Shown here: one piece after another, positions 48,847 to 58,300 of the stretch
Numbering within the stretch: the first letter of the stretch is position 1
How the letters are laid out: each line of letters begins with the position of its first letter
Assembly (NCBI GenBank): GCA_031430575.1
Contig: JANPBT010000073.1
Coordinates: 17,268 to 81,267 of the forward strand
DNA: 64,000 nt
Source: JANMDS01 sp031430575
Lineage (GTDB): Bacteria; Pseudomonadota; Gammaproteobacteria; Burkholderiales; Casimicrobiaceae
Direction of reading: 5' to 3'
Translations under genes and position numbers: made by a program
Notes under the pieces: model-generated
The model's input: only the letters and a program-made list of their open reading frames with translations
Told to the model about the DNA's origin: nothing
Databases searched by the model: none

Positions 48847-50621
48847 CCGTCGCCAGCTTACGTCGCCCCGTGCGCGGCAAAGCAGAAGAGAACAACGAAG
48901 CCCAGATCTCATTGCCGCGTTGGCGCAGCCGCGTCGTGCTTTTGGCATTGCTAGGCTGCTTTGCGGGATTACTCGGTCGGGCGTTTTGGTTGCAGGTCAA
49001 AGAGCGCGATGCCCTGCGCGGCGAGAGTCAGGCGCGGGTATCGCGTGAGGTTGAGCTTCCGGCATTTCGCGGACGGATTTTGGATCGCAACGGCGATGTG
49101 CTCGCGGTGAGCACGCCGACGCGTTCGATATTCGCCGTGACGAATCAGGCCGAGCTCGATAGCGCACAAATTGCAGAATTGGCGAAAGCGCTTGAAATAC
49201 CTGCAGCGCAGATTGCCAAGCGTTTGCAGTCTGACGAAGGCATCGTGATGATCAAGCGCCAAGTCAGCCCAGAGATTGGTGATCGTATCGCCAAATTGAA
49301 AATTCCTGGTATCGGTGTACAGCGTGAATATAAACGCGACTATCCACATGGTGAAGCGTTTGCGCAAGTACTCGGCATGGCCAATATTGATGACGTTGGC
49401 CAAGAGGGCATTGAGCTTGCACAAAATGGGTGGCTGGCCGGAAAAGCCGGTAAGCGCAAAGTGATCGTCAATCGTCGCGGCGAGGTCGTGGAAGATGTTG
49501 CTGGGCTGGTCACGCCGCAAGAAGGCCGCGATTTGCAGCTTTCGCTCGATCATCGCCTGCAATTTTTGGCTTATCAAGCGCTTTCCGATGCCGTAAAAGA
49601 GCACAAAGCGAAAGCTGGCAGCGCGGTGGTGATGGACGTGCGCACCGGCGAGTTACTTGCGCTGGCAAATTACCCATCGTTTGATCCCAACAAGCGCTCC
49701 ACATACTCCAAAGATCGGGCGCGCAATCGTGCATTAACCGATACCTACGAGCCGGGCTCAACGATGAAGCCATTTACGACGGCGGTCGCCCTCGAGCGGG
49801 GGATCGTGCGCGCTGAATCGCTGATTGATACCGATCCAGGCTCGTTGACAATTGGTAGCCACACGATCCGCGATACTAAGCCGCATGGCACGATTTCGGT
49901 GGAGGACGTCGTGGCGATGTCTTCCAACGTCGGTACCGCAAAAATGGCGTTGCGCATGCAAAACGAGCAGTTGCACAAGGGCTTTGCGATGTCAGGCTTT
50001 GGCACTGCGCCGCAGACGGGATTTCCGGGCGAAGTTGGGGGTCGTCTGCGCAATCCGGCAAATTGGCGTGAGATCGAAAAAGTGACCATGAGTTACGGCT
50101 ATGGTCTCTCAGTCAATCTTGTGCAGATGGCGCGCGCATACTCTGTTTTTGCGAGCAATGGCGAGCGCAAGTCAGCGACGTTAATGAAAACTGGCGCCAA
50201 CGTTGCGGGCGAGCCTGTGTTCAGTGCAAAGACCGTCGCCAGCATTCGCAAAATGCTTGAAATGGCGGTTGAAAGTAAAGAGGGTACGGGGCAAAACGCA
50301 CGCGTGCCCGGCTATCGCGTTGGCGGAAAAACCGGAACTGCAAAGAAGACGATCAACGGAAAATACGCCGATGGAAAATACGTTGGCTCGTTCGTTGGCA
50401 TTGCACCGATATCTGATCCGCGTGTGATTGTTGCCGTCATGATTGACGAGCCAGAAGCGAGCCCGCATCGCTACTACGGCGGCGTCGTTGCAGCACCTGC
50501 GTTCTCGCGAATTACACGCGAAGCGTTGCGACTCCTTAACGTGCCTTTTGATGCAGCACTGGAGCCTGATTTGCCGAAAGCACCGCTGCCGCCCGAAGCA
50601 TTACCGAAAGAGGAAGTATGA
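48843..50621 (+). CDS. ftsI: Septal peptidoglycan transpeptidase (penicillin-binding protein 3)
   Basis: 592 residues. One N-terminal membrane helix (VVLLALLGCFAGLLGRAFWL), a PBP dimer domain and the transpeptidase domain: STMK with the nucleophile S306, SSN, and GKTG at 495-498. It crosslinks septal peptidoglycan with FtsW. A DR18 variant (one mismatch) encodes EIPAAQIAKRL in the dimer domain. Confidence 0.97.
   Translation: MTVASLRRPVRGKAEENNEAQISLPRWRSRVVLLALLGCFAGLLGRAFWLQVKERDALRGESQARVSREVELPAFRGRILDRNGDVLAVSTPTRSIFAVTNQAELDSAQIAELAKALEIPAAQIAKRLQSDEGIVMIKRQVSPEIGDRIAKLKIPGIGVQREYKRDYPHGEAFAQVLGMANIDDVGQEGIELAQNGWLAGKAGKRKVIVNRRGEVVEDVAGLVTPQEGRDLQLSLDHRLQFLAYQALSDAVKEHKAKAGSAVVMDVRTGELLALANYPSFDPNKRSTYSKDRARNRALTDTYEPGSTMKPFTTAVALERGIVRAESLIDTDPGSLTIGSHTIRDTKPHGTISVEDVVAMSSNVGTAKMALRMQNEQLHKGFAMSGFGTAPQTGFPGEVGGRLRNPANWREIEKVTMSYGYGLSVNLVQMARAYSVFASNGERKSATLMKTGANVAGEPVFSAKTVASIRKMLEMAVESKEGTGQNARVPGYRVGGKTGTAKKTINGKYADGKYVGSFVGIAPISDPRVIVAVMIDEPEASPHRYYGGVVAAPAFSRITREALRLLNVPFDAALEPDLPKAPLPPEALPKEEV
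49197..49212 (-). repeat. DR18 variant in ftsI
   Basis: One mismatch (CTGCAGCGCAG); encodes IPAAQI. Confidence 0.85.
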
Positions 50622-52054
50622 GTATCGATGCGATCTTGAGGCAACTGGGTGTTGGCACTGGCGCATTGACTTCTGATAGCCGCAAGGTGCAGGCAGGAAG
50701 TGTGTTTGTGGCCTATCCGGGGACGACGATTGACGGCCGCGATTACGTTGATGCCGCAGTCGCGCGTGGCGCGGTCGCTGCGCTCGTTGAGGCGCGGGGC
50801 TGGGTCGTGCGAGACCATGGCGTGCCGTGCATCGCAGTGGAAAATCTGCGCCGCAGGTATGCCGGTATTGCCGATTCAGTAGCAGATTTGCCGAGTCAAA
50901 AGTTGCGGCTCATCGGCGTGACCGGGACTAACGGTAAGACATCAACTTCGACTTGGATCGCGCAAGCATTTGATGCATTGAATCAATCCTGCGGCCTCAT
51001 CGGCACGCTCGGCGCAGGTCGGGTTGGGGCATTGGTGGATATTGGCAATACCACGCCCGATGCCGCCGTCGTTGTCAATTATCTTGCGCGCATGGTGAAA
51101 GATGGCTTGACCGTGGCGGCCATGGAAGTCAGTAGCCATGCGTTGGATCAACATCGGGTAACGGGGCTCGCTTTTCGGATTGCGGTGTTCACCAATCTGA
51201 CCCGGGATCATTTGGATTATCACGCCACGATGGACGCCTACGCGGACGCAAAAGCGAGGCTATTTAAAATGGTCGCGCTTGAGTTCGCCATCGTTAATGC
51301 CGACGACCCAGCGCATCTTGGAATGATCGCCAATACCACCGCAAAAGTCATTCGCTACGGCAAAAATACAAGCGCCGAGGTGCGATTGCTCTCATCGGTC
51401 ATCGCCCGCGATGGAATCACGCTCAGCGTTTCGACGCCGTGGGGTCAGGTTAACGGCAAGGTGCCCGTGCTCGGCGAATTTAATGTCGCAAATCTGTTAG
51501 CCGTGATCGCCACGCTCGGCGCTTCAGGCTGCAGCGCGCAGGCCATAGCAGACGTCTTACCGTTGCTTACGCCAGTGCGCGGTCGTATGGAGACGGTTGC
51601 TGCGGCCCGCGCCAACGCGCCAACAGTGGTAGTGGATTACGCGCATACGCCCGACGCGCTTCAAAAAGCGCTGAGCACGTTGCGTGACGTTGCGCCCGGC
51701 GGCAAGCTGATTTGCGTTGTCGGTTGCGGCGGAGACCGCGATGCAGGTAAACGTGCGATGATGGGTAAGATCGCTGCTGATCTCGCCGACGCGGTGTGGG
51801 TCACCAGTGACAATCCACGCAGTGAGCCACCGATGACGATCATTCAGCAGATCATTGCAGGTGTCGACCCAAAGCGCACGCCGCGCGTGCATGTGCAATC
51901 TGATCGTGCGCAGGCCATTGCCGATGCGATACGCGCGGCTGGCGCGAACGATATCGTTCTCATCGCAGGTAAGGGGCACGAGATCTATCAAGAAATCAAT
52001 GGCGTCCGCGCTGCCTTTGATGATGTCGCCGTTGCCCAGGCGTGTCTATGCTGA
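50618..52054 (+). CDS. murE: UDP-MurNAc-L-Ala-D-Glu ligase adding meso-diaminopimelate
   Basis: 478 residues. ATP motif GVTGTNGKTSTSTWIAQA, NLTRDHLDYH, and the DNPR motif (VTSDNPRSEPPMTI) that marks meso-diaminopimelate as substrate. A DR18 copy encodes NLRRRYAGIAD in the N-terminal domain. Confidence 0.97.
   Translation: MSIDAILRQLGVGTGALTSDSRKVQAGSVFVAYPGTTIDGRDYVDAAVARGAVAALVEARGWVVRDHGVPCIAVENLRRRYAGIADSVADLPSQKLRLIGVTGTNGKTSTSTWIAQAFDALNQSCGLIGTLGAGRVGALVDIGNTTPDAAVVVNYLARMVKDGLTVAAMEVSSHALDQHRVTGLAFRIAVFTNLTRDHLDYHATMDAYADAKARLFKMVALEFAIVNADDPAHLGMIANTTAKVIRYGKNTSAEVRLLSSVIARDGITLSVSTPWGQVNGKVPVLGEFNVANLLAVIATLGASGCSAQAIADVLPLLTPVRGRMETVAAARANAPTVVVDYAHTPDALQKALSTLRDVAPGGKLICVVGCGGDRDAGKRAMMGKIAADLADAVWVTSDNPRSEPPMTIIQQIIAGVDPKRTPRVHVQSDRAQAIADAIRAAGANDIVLIAGKGHEIYQEINGVRAAFDDVAVAQACLC
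50845..50860 (+). repeat. DR18 copy in murE
   Basis: Exact core; encodes NLRRRY. Confidence 0.95.
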
Positions 52055-53439
52055 CGATGTCACTCTCGCACATCGCCAATACCTGCGGCGCAGATTTCGC
52101 CTTACACGGCGCATCCGCGCGAATCGCCAAGGGGATCTCGACCGATACGCGCACGCTGCAGCCAGAAGAGCTCTTTGTCGCGCTTAAGGGGGAGCGCTTT
52201 GATGGCCATGATCACGTGCAGGCCGCGCTTCTTGCCGGCGCATCTGCTGCGGTTGTGAGCCGTCGCTATGCAAAAGAGCACCCCGCAATGCCGATGCTAG
52301 GTGTTGACGATTCCTATGCAGCCCTCCAACAAATCGCTGGTGCGTGGCGCAAATCACTTTCTTTACCGGTCATTGCAATCACGGGCAGCAACGGCAAAAC
52401 GTCAGTCAAGGAAATGCTGCGTGCCATCCTTATCGCCCATTGCGATGGCGTAGAAAGCAATGTGCTGGCGACACAAGGAAATCTTAATAATCACATCGGC
52501 GTTCCACTGATGCTTGCGCGTTTGTCAGCGTCGCATCGCTATGGCGTGTTCGAAGCAGGAATGAATCATTTTGGTGAAATTAGCCTGCTCACGCGACTGA
52601 TCGCGCCTAACGTTGCGGTAATCAATAACGCAGGCCCCGCGCATCTTGAAGGCGTGGGCTCACTCGACGGTGTTGCGCGGGCAAAAGCAGAAATCTTTGA
52701 AGGGTTGGCGGCTACCGGTATCGCCGTGATCAATGCAGACGACCCGTATTGTGAGTATTGGAAATCGCATATTGGTCAAAAACGCACGGTGAGTTTCGGT
52801 ACGCATATCGACGCTACGGTTCGCGGTGTTTGGAAAAATTCAGATATTGATGATCCGATGACGGTGCGCATCGGTAATGATGTGGCCACATTTTCGCTGC
52901 CCTTGCAAGGCGCACACAACCGAATGAACGCGCTCGCTGCGGCCGCCGCCGCGCATGCGCTCGACATCCCGTTGGCAACGATTGCCCACGGAATGCAGCA
53001 GTTTCGCGGCATTCCTGGGCGGCAGGCTGTGCGCGCGGGGCTTCGCGGTGCGCGCGTCATTGATGACACCTATAACGCGAATCCCGGATCGATGCGGGCT
53101 GGCATTGATGCGCTGGCCGCGTTGCCAGGTAAACGCATCCTCGTCCTTGGGCAGATGGCAGAGCTCGGCGCCGAAAGTGAATCCCTTCACCGCGAGGTCG
53201 GTGAGGCCGCGAAAGCTAGCGGTATTGAGCGCGTGTTTGCAACGGGCGAGCGGATGAAAGCAGCCGTTGAAACCTGCGGCGCAACTGCCCAATGGTTCGC
53301 CACTAAATCGCAATTGATTGACGCGCTGCGCATGGAACTTGCGCCGCAGGTATCGGTGTTGGTAAAGGGCTCGCGATCGAGCGAAATGGAAGAGGTTGTG
53401 AACGCAATTCTCGACCCACAAACCCAAGGAGCCGCATAA
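52048..53439 (+). CDS. murF: UDP-MurNAc-tripeptide D-Ala-D-Ala ligase
   Basis: 463 residues. ATP motif AITGSNGKTSVKEMLRA, GVFEAGMNHFGEIS, DDTYNANPGSMRAG. The start is one of three close codons (GTG 52042, ATG 52048, ATG 52057); I use 52048, which overlaps the murE stop. It carries three DR18 copies: NTCGADFALHG (exact), ETCGATAQW and LAPQVSVLV (variants). Confidence 0.96.
   Translation: MLTMSLSHIANTCGADFALHGASARIAKGISTDTRTLQPEELFVALKGERFDGHDHVQAALLAGASAAVVSRRYAKEHPAMPMLGVDDSYAALQQIAGAWRKSLSLPVIAITGSNGKTSVKEMLRAILIAHCDGVESNVLATQGNLNNHIGVPLMLARLSASHRYGVFEAGMNHFGEISLLTRLIAPNVAVINNAGPAHLEGVGSLDGVARAKAEIFEGLAATGIAVINADDPYCEYWKSHIGQKRTVSFGTHIDATVRGVWKNSDIDDPMTVRIGNDVATFSLPLQGAHNRMNALAAAAAAHALDIPLATIAHGMQQFRGIPGRQAVRAGLRGARVIDDTYNANPGSMRAGIDALAALPGKRILVLGQMAELGAESESLHREVGEAAKASGIERVFATGERMKAAVETCGATAQWFATKSQLIDALRMELAPQVSVLVKGSRSSEMEEVVNAILDPQTQGAA
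52079..52094 (-). repeat. DR18 copy in murF
   Basis: Exact core; encodes NTCGAD. Confidence 0.95.
53270..53285 (-). repeat. DR18 variant in murF
   Basis: Two mismatches; encodes ETCGAT. Confidence 0.7.
53338..53353 (+). repeat. DR18 variant in murF
   Basis: One core mismatch; encodes LAPQVS. Confidence 0.8.
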
Positions 53440-53440
53440 C

Positions 53441-54610
53441 ATGTTGCTTTGGCTTTCCCAATGGTTGAGCACTGATGTGCGTGCATTCAATGTGTTTTCG
53501 TACATCACGTTACGCGCCGTGCTCGCAACAATGACGGCATTGACGATTTCGATGATTTTGGGGCCGTTCGTCATTCGTCGATTAACGGCGATGAAGATTG
53601 GTCAATCAGTGCGTAGCGACGGACCGCAAACGCATTTGGTTAAAGCTGGTACGCCGACGATGGGCGGGGTTTTGGTTTTGCTCTCGATTGGATTGACCAC
53701 GCTACTCTGGTCGGATTTGCGCAACCGATTTATGTGGGTTGTGTTATTTGTGACGTTTGGCTATGGCTGGATTGGCTGGGTCGATGACTATCGCAAAGTC
53801 GTACATCGCAATCCAAAAGGATTATCCGCAAAAGAAAAATTTCTCTGGCAATCACTCATTGGTATCTTGGCTTCGATCTATCTTGCGTTCGCGGTTTCTG
53901 CGCCAAACGCCGCAGCGATTGGTGACTTGTTTTTCAAATGGCTTTCCACTGGCATGACGATGGAGCTCCCGTCAAAAGCAGACTTGATCGTGCCATTTTT
54001 TAAAAATGTAGCCTATCCACTGGGTGTTTTTGGCTTTATTGCGCTAACGTATTTGGTCATCGTCGGCACGAGTAACGCTGTGAATTTGACCGATGGTCTC
54101 GATGGTTTGGCGATCATGCCCGCCGTGATGGTCGGCACTGCGCTGGGCGTATTCGCTTATGTGAGCGGGAATGTCAATATCGCGAAGTACTTGCAGTTTC
54201 CGCATATTCCGGGTGCCGGTGAATTGGCGGTCTTCTGCTGCGCGCTCGCTGGGGCAGGGCTGGGATTTTTGTGGTTTAACGCTTATCCTGCGCAAGTGTT
54301 CATGGGCGATGTCGGCGCGCTTTCAATCGGCGCGGCGCTGGGTACCGTGGCCGTCATCGTTCGCCAGGAAATTGTCCTGTTCATTATGTGCGGTGTATTT
54401 GTCGCTGAGACGCTGTCGGTCATGCTGCAAGTCGGATGGTTTCGCTATACGAAGAAAAAATATGGCGAGGGGCGGCGAATTTTTCGCATGGCGCCACTTC
54501 ATCATCATTTTGAATTGAAGGGGTGGAAAGAAACTCAAGTCGTCACCCGCTTCTGGATTGTTTCGAGCCTACTCGTGTTGTTCGGTCTGTCTACGTTGAA
54601 GCTGCGCTAG
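53441..54610 (+). CDS. mraY: Phospho-N-acetylmuramoyl-pentapeptide transferase
   Basis: 389 residues with about ten membrane segments. Makes lipid I. Marks: TMGGVLVL, the Asp pair WVDDYRKV, NAVNLTDGLDGLAI and APLHHHFELKGW near the end. No DR18 copy. Its TAG stop shares its last base with the murD GTG start. Confidence 0.97.
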   Translation: MLLWLSQWLSTDVRAFNVFSYITLRAVLATMTALTISMILGPFVIRRLTAMKIGQSVRSDGPQTHLVKAGTPTMGGVLVLLSIGLTTLLWSDLRNRFMWVVLFVTFGYGWIGWVDDYRKVVHRNPKGLSAKEKFLWQSLIGILASIYLAFAVSAPNAAAIGDLFFKWLSTGMTMELPSKADLIVPFFKNVAYPLGVFGFIALTYLVIVGTSNAVNLTDGLDGLAIMPAVMVGTALGVFAYVSGNVNIAKYLQFPHIPGAGELAVFCCALAGAGLGFLWFNAYPAQVFMGDVGALSIGAALGTVAVIVRQEIVLFIMCGVFVAETLSVMLQVGWFRYTKKKYGEGRRIFRMAPLHHHFELKGWKETQVVTRFWIVSSLLVLFGLSTLKLR

Positions 54611-55971
54611 TGGAGATCAAAAACGCTTTTGACGGAAAAAACGTGATCGTATTTGGTCTCGGCAAAACCGGCTTATCACTCGCCAGTTATGCAGCGCAGC
54701 GCGGTGCCCGCGTGCGCGTTTTGGATACCCGCGAAAATCCGCCGTGCCTCGGAGCGCTACGCAGCGAAATACCTGCGGCGCAGTTTGAGGCAGGTGTGTT
54801 CGATCCGGCACAAACAAAGCTCGCCGATTGCGTACTCGTGAGCCCTGGCGTTGGGATTGCTGAGCCAGCGATCGCGAGCGCACGTCGGCGTGGCGTAGAA
54901 GTCGCGGGCGACATTGAACTTTTTGCGCGGCATATTCCTGCTGACACTAAGATCATCGGAATCACCGGTTCGAATGGCAAAACGACAACGACCGCCTTAA
55001 CCGGCGCGCTCTGTGCCGCGGCGGGCATGGCTACGCTGGTCGCGGGTAATATTGGGGCGACAGTGCTTGACGAGCTTGCGCAAATCGAACGCGCCACCCG
55101 ATGGCCTGAGTGCATCGTACTTGAGTTGTCAAGCTTTCAACTTGAGACGACATCAAGCCTTCAATGCACTGCAGCAACGGTGCTCAATGTGAGTGAAGAT
55201 CACCTTGATCGCTATCCGTCGTACTTTGAGTATTTCTCCGTAAAAGCACGGCTCTTTGCCCAGACGCGTTTGCAGATTATCAACCGCGATGATCCGATTG
55301 TCGTTTCCATGACGCGCAAGGATCGCGCAGCGGTGAGTTTTGGGGCGAATGCCCCAGCAGCTGGTGCGTGGGGGTTACGCGAAGGCTGGTTGGTTTTTGG
55401 TGATGCGCGCATCATCGAAATAAATGATCTTAAATTGTTGGGTCGACACAATCAGCTCAATGCGCTGGCTTCGCTTGCGCTCACGCCACCGCATGTCGCG
55501 CCCACCAGTGCGATTGTGGATGCGCTGCGTAGTTTTGAAGGGCTTTCCCATCGCATGATGCGCGTTGCAGAAAAACGGGGTGTAGTCTATATCGATGACT
55601 CCAAAGGCACCAACGTCGGCGCGACTGTCGCGGCGCTTTCGGGGCTGACGCAGAAAGTTATCTTGATTGCGGGCGGCGACGGCAAAGGGCAAGATTTCAC
55701 GCCATTGCTCGACGGTGTGCGTAGACATGCCCGGGCAGTGCAATTGATTGGTCGCGATGCCGACGCAATCGCACAGGCACTGGCAGGCTCTGGTGTTTCT
55801 TGTACGCACGCGAGTTCGCTTGAGGCTGCCGTGTTGGCGGCCAGTGCGCAGGCAAAGTCTGGCGATATGGTGTTGCTCTCCCCGGCGTGCGCAAGCTTAG
55901 ATATGTTTCGCAACTATGCCCATCGCAGCGAAGTTTTTATCAATGCAGTGAAGGAATTATCCGATGCTTAG
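54610..55971 (+). CDS. murD: UDP-MurNAc-L-Ala D-glutamate ligase
   Basis: 453 residues. VIVFGLGKTGLSLASYAAQ at the N-terminus, ATP motif GITGSNGKTTTTAL, NVSEDHLDRY. The GTG at 54610 is chosen because the family starts just before the GLGKTG motif; upstream ATG codons lie inside mraY. A DR18 copy encodes EIPAAQFEAG. Confidence 0.95.
   Translation: MEIKNAFDGKNVIVFGLGKTGLSLASYAAQRGARVRVLDTRENPPCLGALRSEIPAAQFEAGVFDPAQTKLADCVLVSPGVGIAEPAIASARRRGVEVAGDIELFARHIPADTKIIGITGSNGKTTTTALTGALCAAAGMATLVAGNIGATVLDELAQIERATRWPECIVLELSSFQLETTSSLQCTAATVLNVSEDHLDRYPSYFEYFSVKARLFAQTRLQIINRDDPIVVSMTRKDRAAVSFGANAPAAGAWGLREGWLVFGDARIIEINDLKLLGRHNQLNALASLALTPPHVAPTSAIVDALRSFEGLSHRMMRVAEKRGVVYIDDSKGTNVGATVAALSGLTQKVILIAGGDGKGQDFTPLLDGVRRHARAVQLIGRDADAIAQALAGSGVSCTHASSLEAAVLAASAQAKSGDMVLLSPACASLDMFRNYAHRSEVFINAVKELSDA
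54769..54784 (-). repeat. DR18 copy in murD
   Basis: Exact core; encodes IPAAQF. Confidence 0.95.
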
Positions 55972-57217
55972 CGCTGCCGGAATCCGTGCGCGCTGGGTCA
56001 GCAGCACGAATCTCTTTCGCCCAAAAGCGCCGACTGCGAGCACCGCTCCCGGCGTGACACCCCGTAGCGCCGTACGTACCGAGGCCTTTGATTCGGCGCT
56101 GGTTTGGGTCGTGATTTTGCTGTGTGCGATCGGGATCGTCATGGTGTATTCGTCTTCAATCGCCGCGGCGGAGTCATCAAAGGCAATGGGCTACCGAGCG
56201 CATTACTTTCTAGTGCGTCAAGTCGCATACTTATGTGTCGGGTTTGTTGCTGCCGTTGTCATGATGCAGGTGCCCGTGCGGGTCTTAATGCGCTGGGCGC
56301 CTGTGCTCTTCGGTGTTGCCGTTATCTTGCTTGTTGCAGTTTTGTTTAGCCGCCCGATTAATGGCTCGCGCCGCTGGTTGATGCTGCCTGGGCTATCGTT
56401 GCAGCCATCTGAAATTATGAAGCTTGCCGCGATCCTGTTTGCCGCGCGCTACGCCGTGCGAAAAGGGGATTTAATGCACGGCAGTCAGCCGATGAAAATC
56501 TCGATTACACAGGGCTTGCTCCCGATGTTGGGGGTGCTCATGTTAGTAGGCTACTTGCTGTTGAAGGAGCCTGATTTCGGTGCGACGATTGTGGTTTTTG
56601 CGATCTCATTTGGTATTTTGTTTTTAGCAAATTTAGATTTTCGCTTACTCGTTCCGGTATTTGTTTTGGCAACGTTGGGCTTAGTGTTGCTGGTGGTTTT
56701 TGAGCCCTATCGACTGCAACGCTGGACGGTCTTTCTAGATCCGTGGGCTGACCCGTTGGGCAAGGGCTATCAGCTCACCCATTCGTTGATGGCCTTTGGC
56801 CGTGGTGGGTGGTTTGGTGCGGGCTTGGGTACCAGCGTCGAGAAATTGCTGTATTTACCAGAAGCCCATACCGATTTCATCCTCGCCGTCATCGGCGAGG
56901 AGTTTGGTTTGATTGGCGTTGGTTTGGTCATTGGGTTATTTGCGTGGTTGACCTACCGTGCGTTCGCAATTGGTAAATTTGGCGTGATGCTGAATCAACC
57001 GTTTCATGCGCTTGTTGCGCAGGGAATTGGGATTTGGATCGGTTTCCAAGCTCTCATCAATATTGCCGTCAATGTTGGCGCGATGCCCACAAAAGGTCTG
57101 ACGTTACCGTTACTTTCATATGGCGGCAGTGCGCTGGTAATGACGCTTGCTGCATTGGGCGTTTTGGTGCGAATCGATTGGGAATTGCGCCGCATTGAGC
57201 GTGGGTATCAGGTGTAA
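55964..57217 (+). CDS. ftsW: Septal peptidoglycan glycosyltransferase FtsW
   Basis: 417 residues, a SEDS-family membrane protein with about ten segments. Marks: VMVYSSSIAAAES, LFSRPINGSRRWL, LQPSEIMKLA, KEPDFGAT, QLTHSLMAFGRGGWFGAGLG, EAHTDFILAVIGEEFG, LPLLSYGGSALV. A soluble N-terminal tail of about 45 residues precedes the first helix. Works with FtsI. Confidence 0.96.
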   Translation: MLSAAGIRARWVSSTNLFRPKAPTASTAPGVTPRSAVRTEAFDSALVWVVILLCAIGIVMVYSSSIAAAESSKAMGYRAHYFLVRQVAYLCVGFVAAVVMMQVPVRVLMRWAPVLFGVAVILLVAVLFSRPINGSRRWLMLPGLSLQPSEIMKLAAILFAARYAVRKGDLMHGSQPMKISITQGLLPMLGVLMLVGYLLLKEPDFGATIVVFAISFGILFLANLDFRLLVPVFVLATLGLVLLVVFEPYRLQRWTVFLDPWADPLGKGYQLTHSLMAFGRGGWFGAGLGTSVEKLLYLPEAHTDFILAVIGEEFGLIGVGLVIGLFAWLTYRAFAIGKFGVMLNQPFHALVAQGIGIWIGFQALINIAVNVGAMPTKGLTLPLLSYGGSALVMTLAALGVLVRIDWELRRIERGYQV

Positions 57218-58300
57218 ATGATGGCGATACCAACTCTTCTCATCATGGCCGGCGGCACGGGAGGCCACATTTTTCCAGGGCTCGCTATCGCCGAAGCGAT
57301 GCGTGCGCGCAAGTGGAATGTGCAGTGGATGGGTACGGCCGGCGGGATGGAAACGACGCTCGTGCCGAAAGCGAATATTGCACTGCATACTGTTGAATTC
57401 GAAGGTGTTGTCGGCCGCAGTGGGTTCGCTAAGCTATCGATGCCCTTTAAGTTGCTCTTAGCAATGATTAAGGCGCGCGCAATTATCAAGTCAGTGCGGC
57501 CACGTGCAATCGTCGCCATGGGTGGATTCCCAGCGCTTCCAGGTGGTCTCATGGCTGGTTTTTTGAAAATCCCGTTGATCGTTCATGAGCAAAATGCTGT
57601 TGCCGGGAAAACAAATCAGGTGCTCGCGCCCCGCGCACAGAAGGTGCTCACTGCTTTCCCGGGAGCGTTTTCACCTCGTAAATTGAGAGAGACTGTTGTC
57701 GGCAATCCGGTACGGCGTGATTTGATCGGTCTTGGCGCAACGCGCGCGGCGTGGGATGGCCAACGTCCTTTGCGTATTGGAGTTGTCGGCGGAAGCCGTG
57801 GTGCGCAGGCACTCAATGACATCGTGCCTAAAGCCATGGCGCTTTTGCCTGCGATGCAGCGGCCGACCATCGTGCATCAGTGTGGAAAAGGCAATGCTGA
57901 TGCCGTTCGTGTCGCTTATCGAAGCCGAGAAATTGATGCGGACGTGCGCGAATTTATCGATGATATGCAGTCGGTTTACGCAAGCGTTGATCTAATGATT
58001 TGTCGTAGCGGTGCAAGCACTGTGAGCGAGCTTGCATCTGTAGAAATGCCCGCTATCTTGGTGCCTTATCCGTTTCACGCAGATCAGCAGCAGTTACATA
58101 ACGCACGCTATCTGACATCAACCGGCGGTGGCATTTTAATGGAGCAAGCATCGCTTAGCGCGGAGGTGCTGGCGCATACGATTGCCCATATTTCAGCGCA
58201 GCAATTGTTAACGATGCGCTCCATGTTACGTACGGCCTCGCACGATGATGCGACAGATATCATCGCAGATGTGATCGATCAGTATCGGGAGGCCGCATGA
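57218..58300 (+). CDS. murG: Lipid II-forming N-acetylglucosaminyltransferase
   Basis: 360 residues. GGTGGHIFPGLAIAEAM, VVGNPVRRD, GVVGGSRGAQALND, CRSGASTVSELASVEMPAIL and PFHADQQQLHNARY are classic MurG. Directly follows ftsW with no gap. Confidence 0.97.
   Translation: MMAIPTLLIMAGGTGGHIFPGLAIAEAMRARKWNVQWMGTAGGMETTLVPKANIALHTVEFEGVVGRSGFAKLSMPFKLLLAMIKARAIIKSVRPRAIVAMGGFPALPGGLMAGFLKIPLIVHEQNAVAGKTNQVLAPRAQKVLTAFPGAFSPRKLRETVVGNPVRRDLIGLGATRAAWDGQRPLRIGVVGGSRGAQALNDIVPKAMALLPAMQRPTIVHQCGKGNADAVRVAYRSREIDADVREFIDDMQSVYASVDLMICRSGASTVSELASVEMPAILVPYPFHADQQQLHNARYLTSTGGGILMEQASLSAEVLAHTIAHISAQQLLTMRSMLRTASHDDATDIIADVIDQYREAA

Noticed and set aside
48969..49604. Open frame antisense to ftsI
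   Set aside because: ftsI is certain here and the antisense frame is a composition effect.
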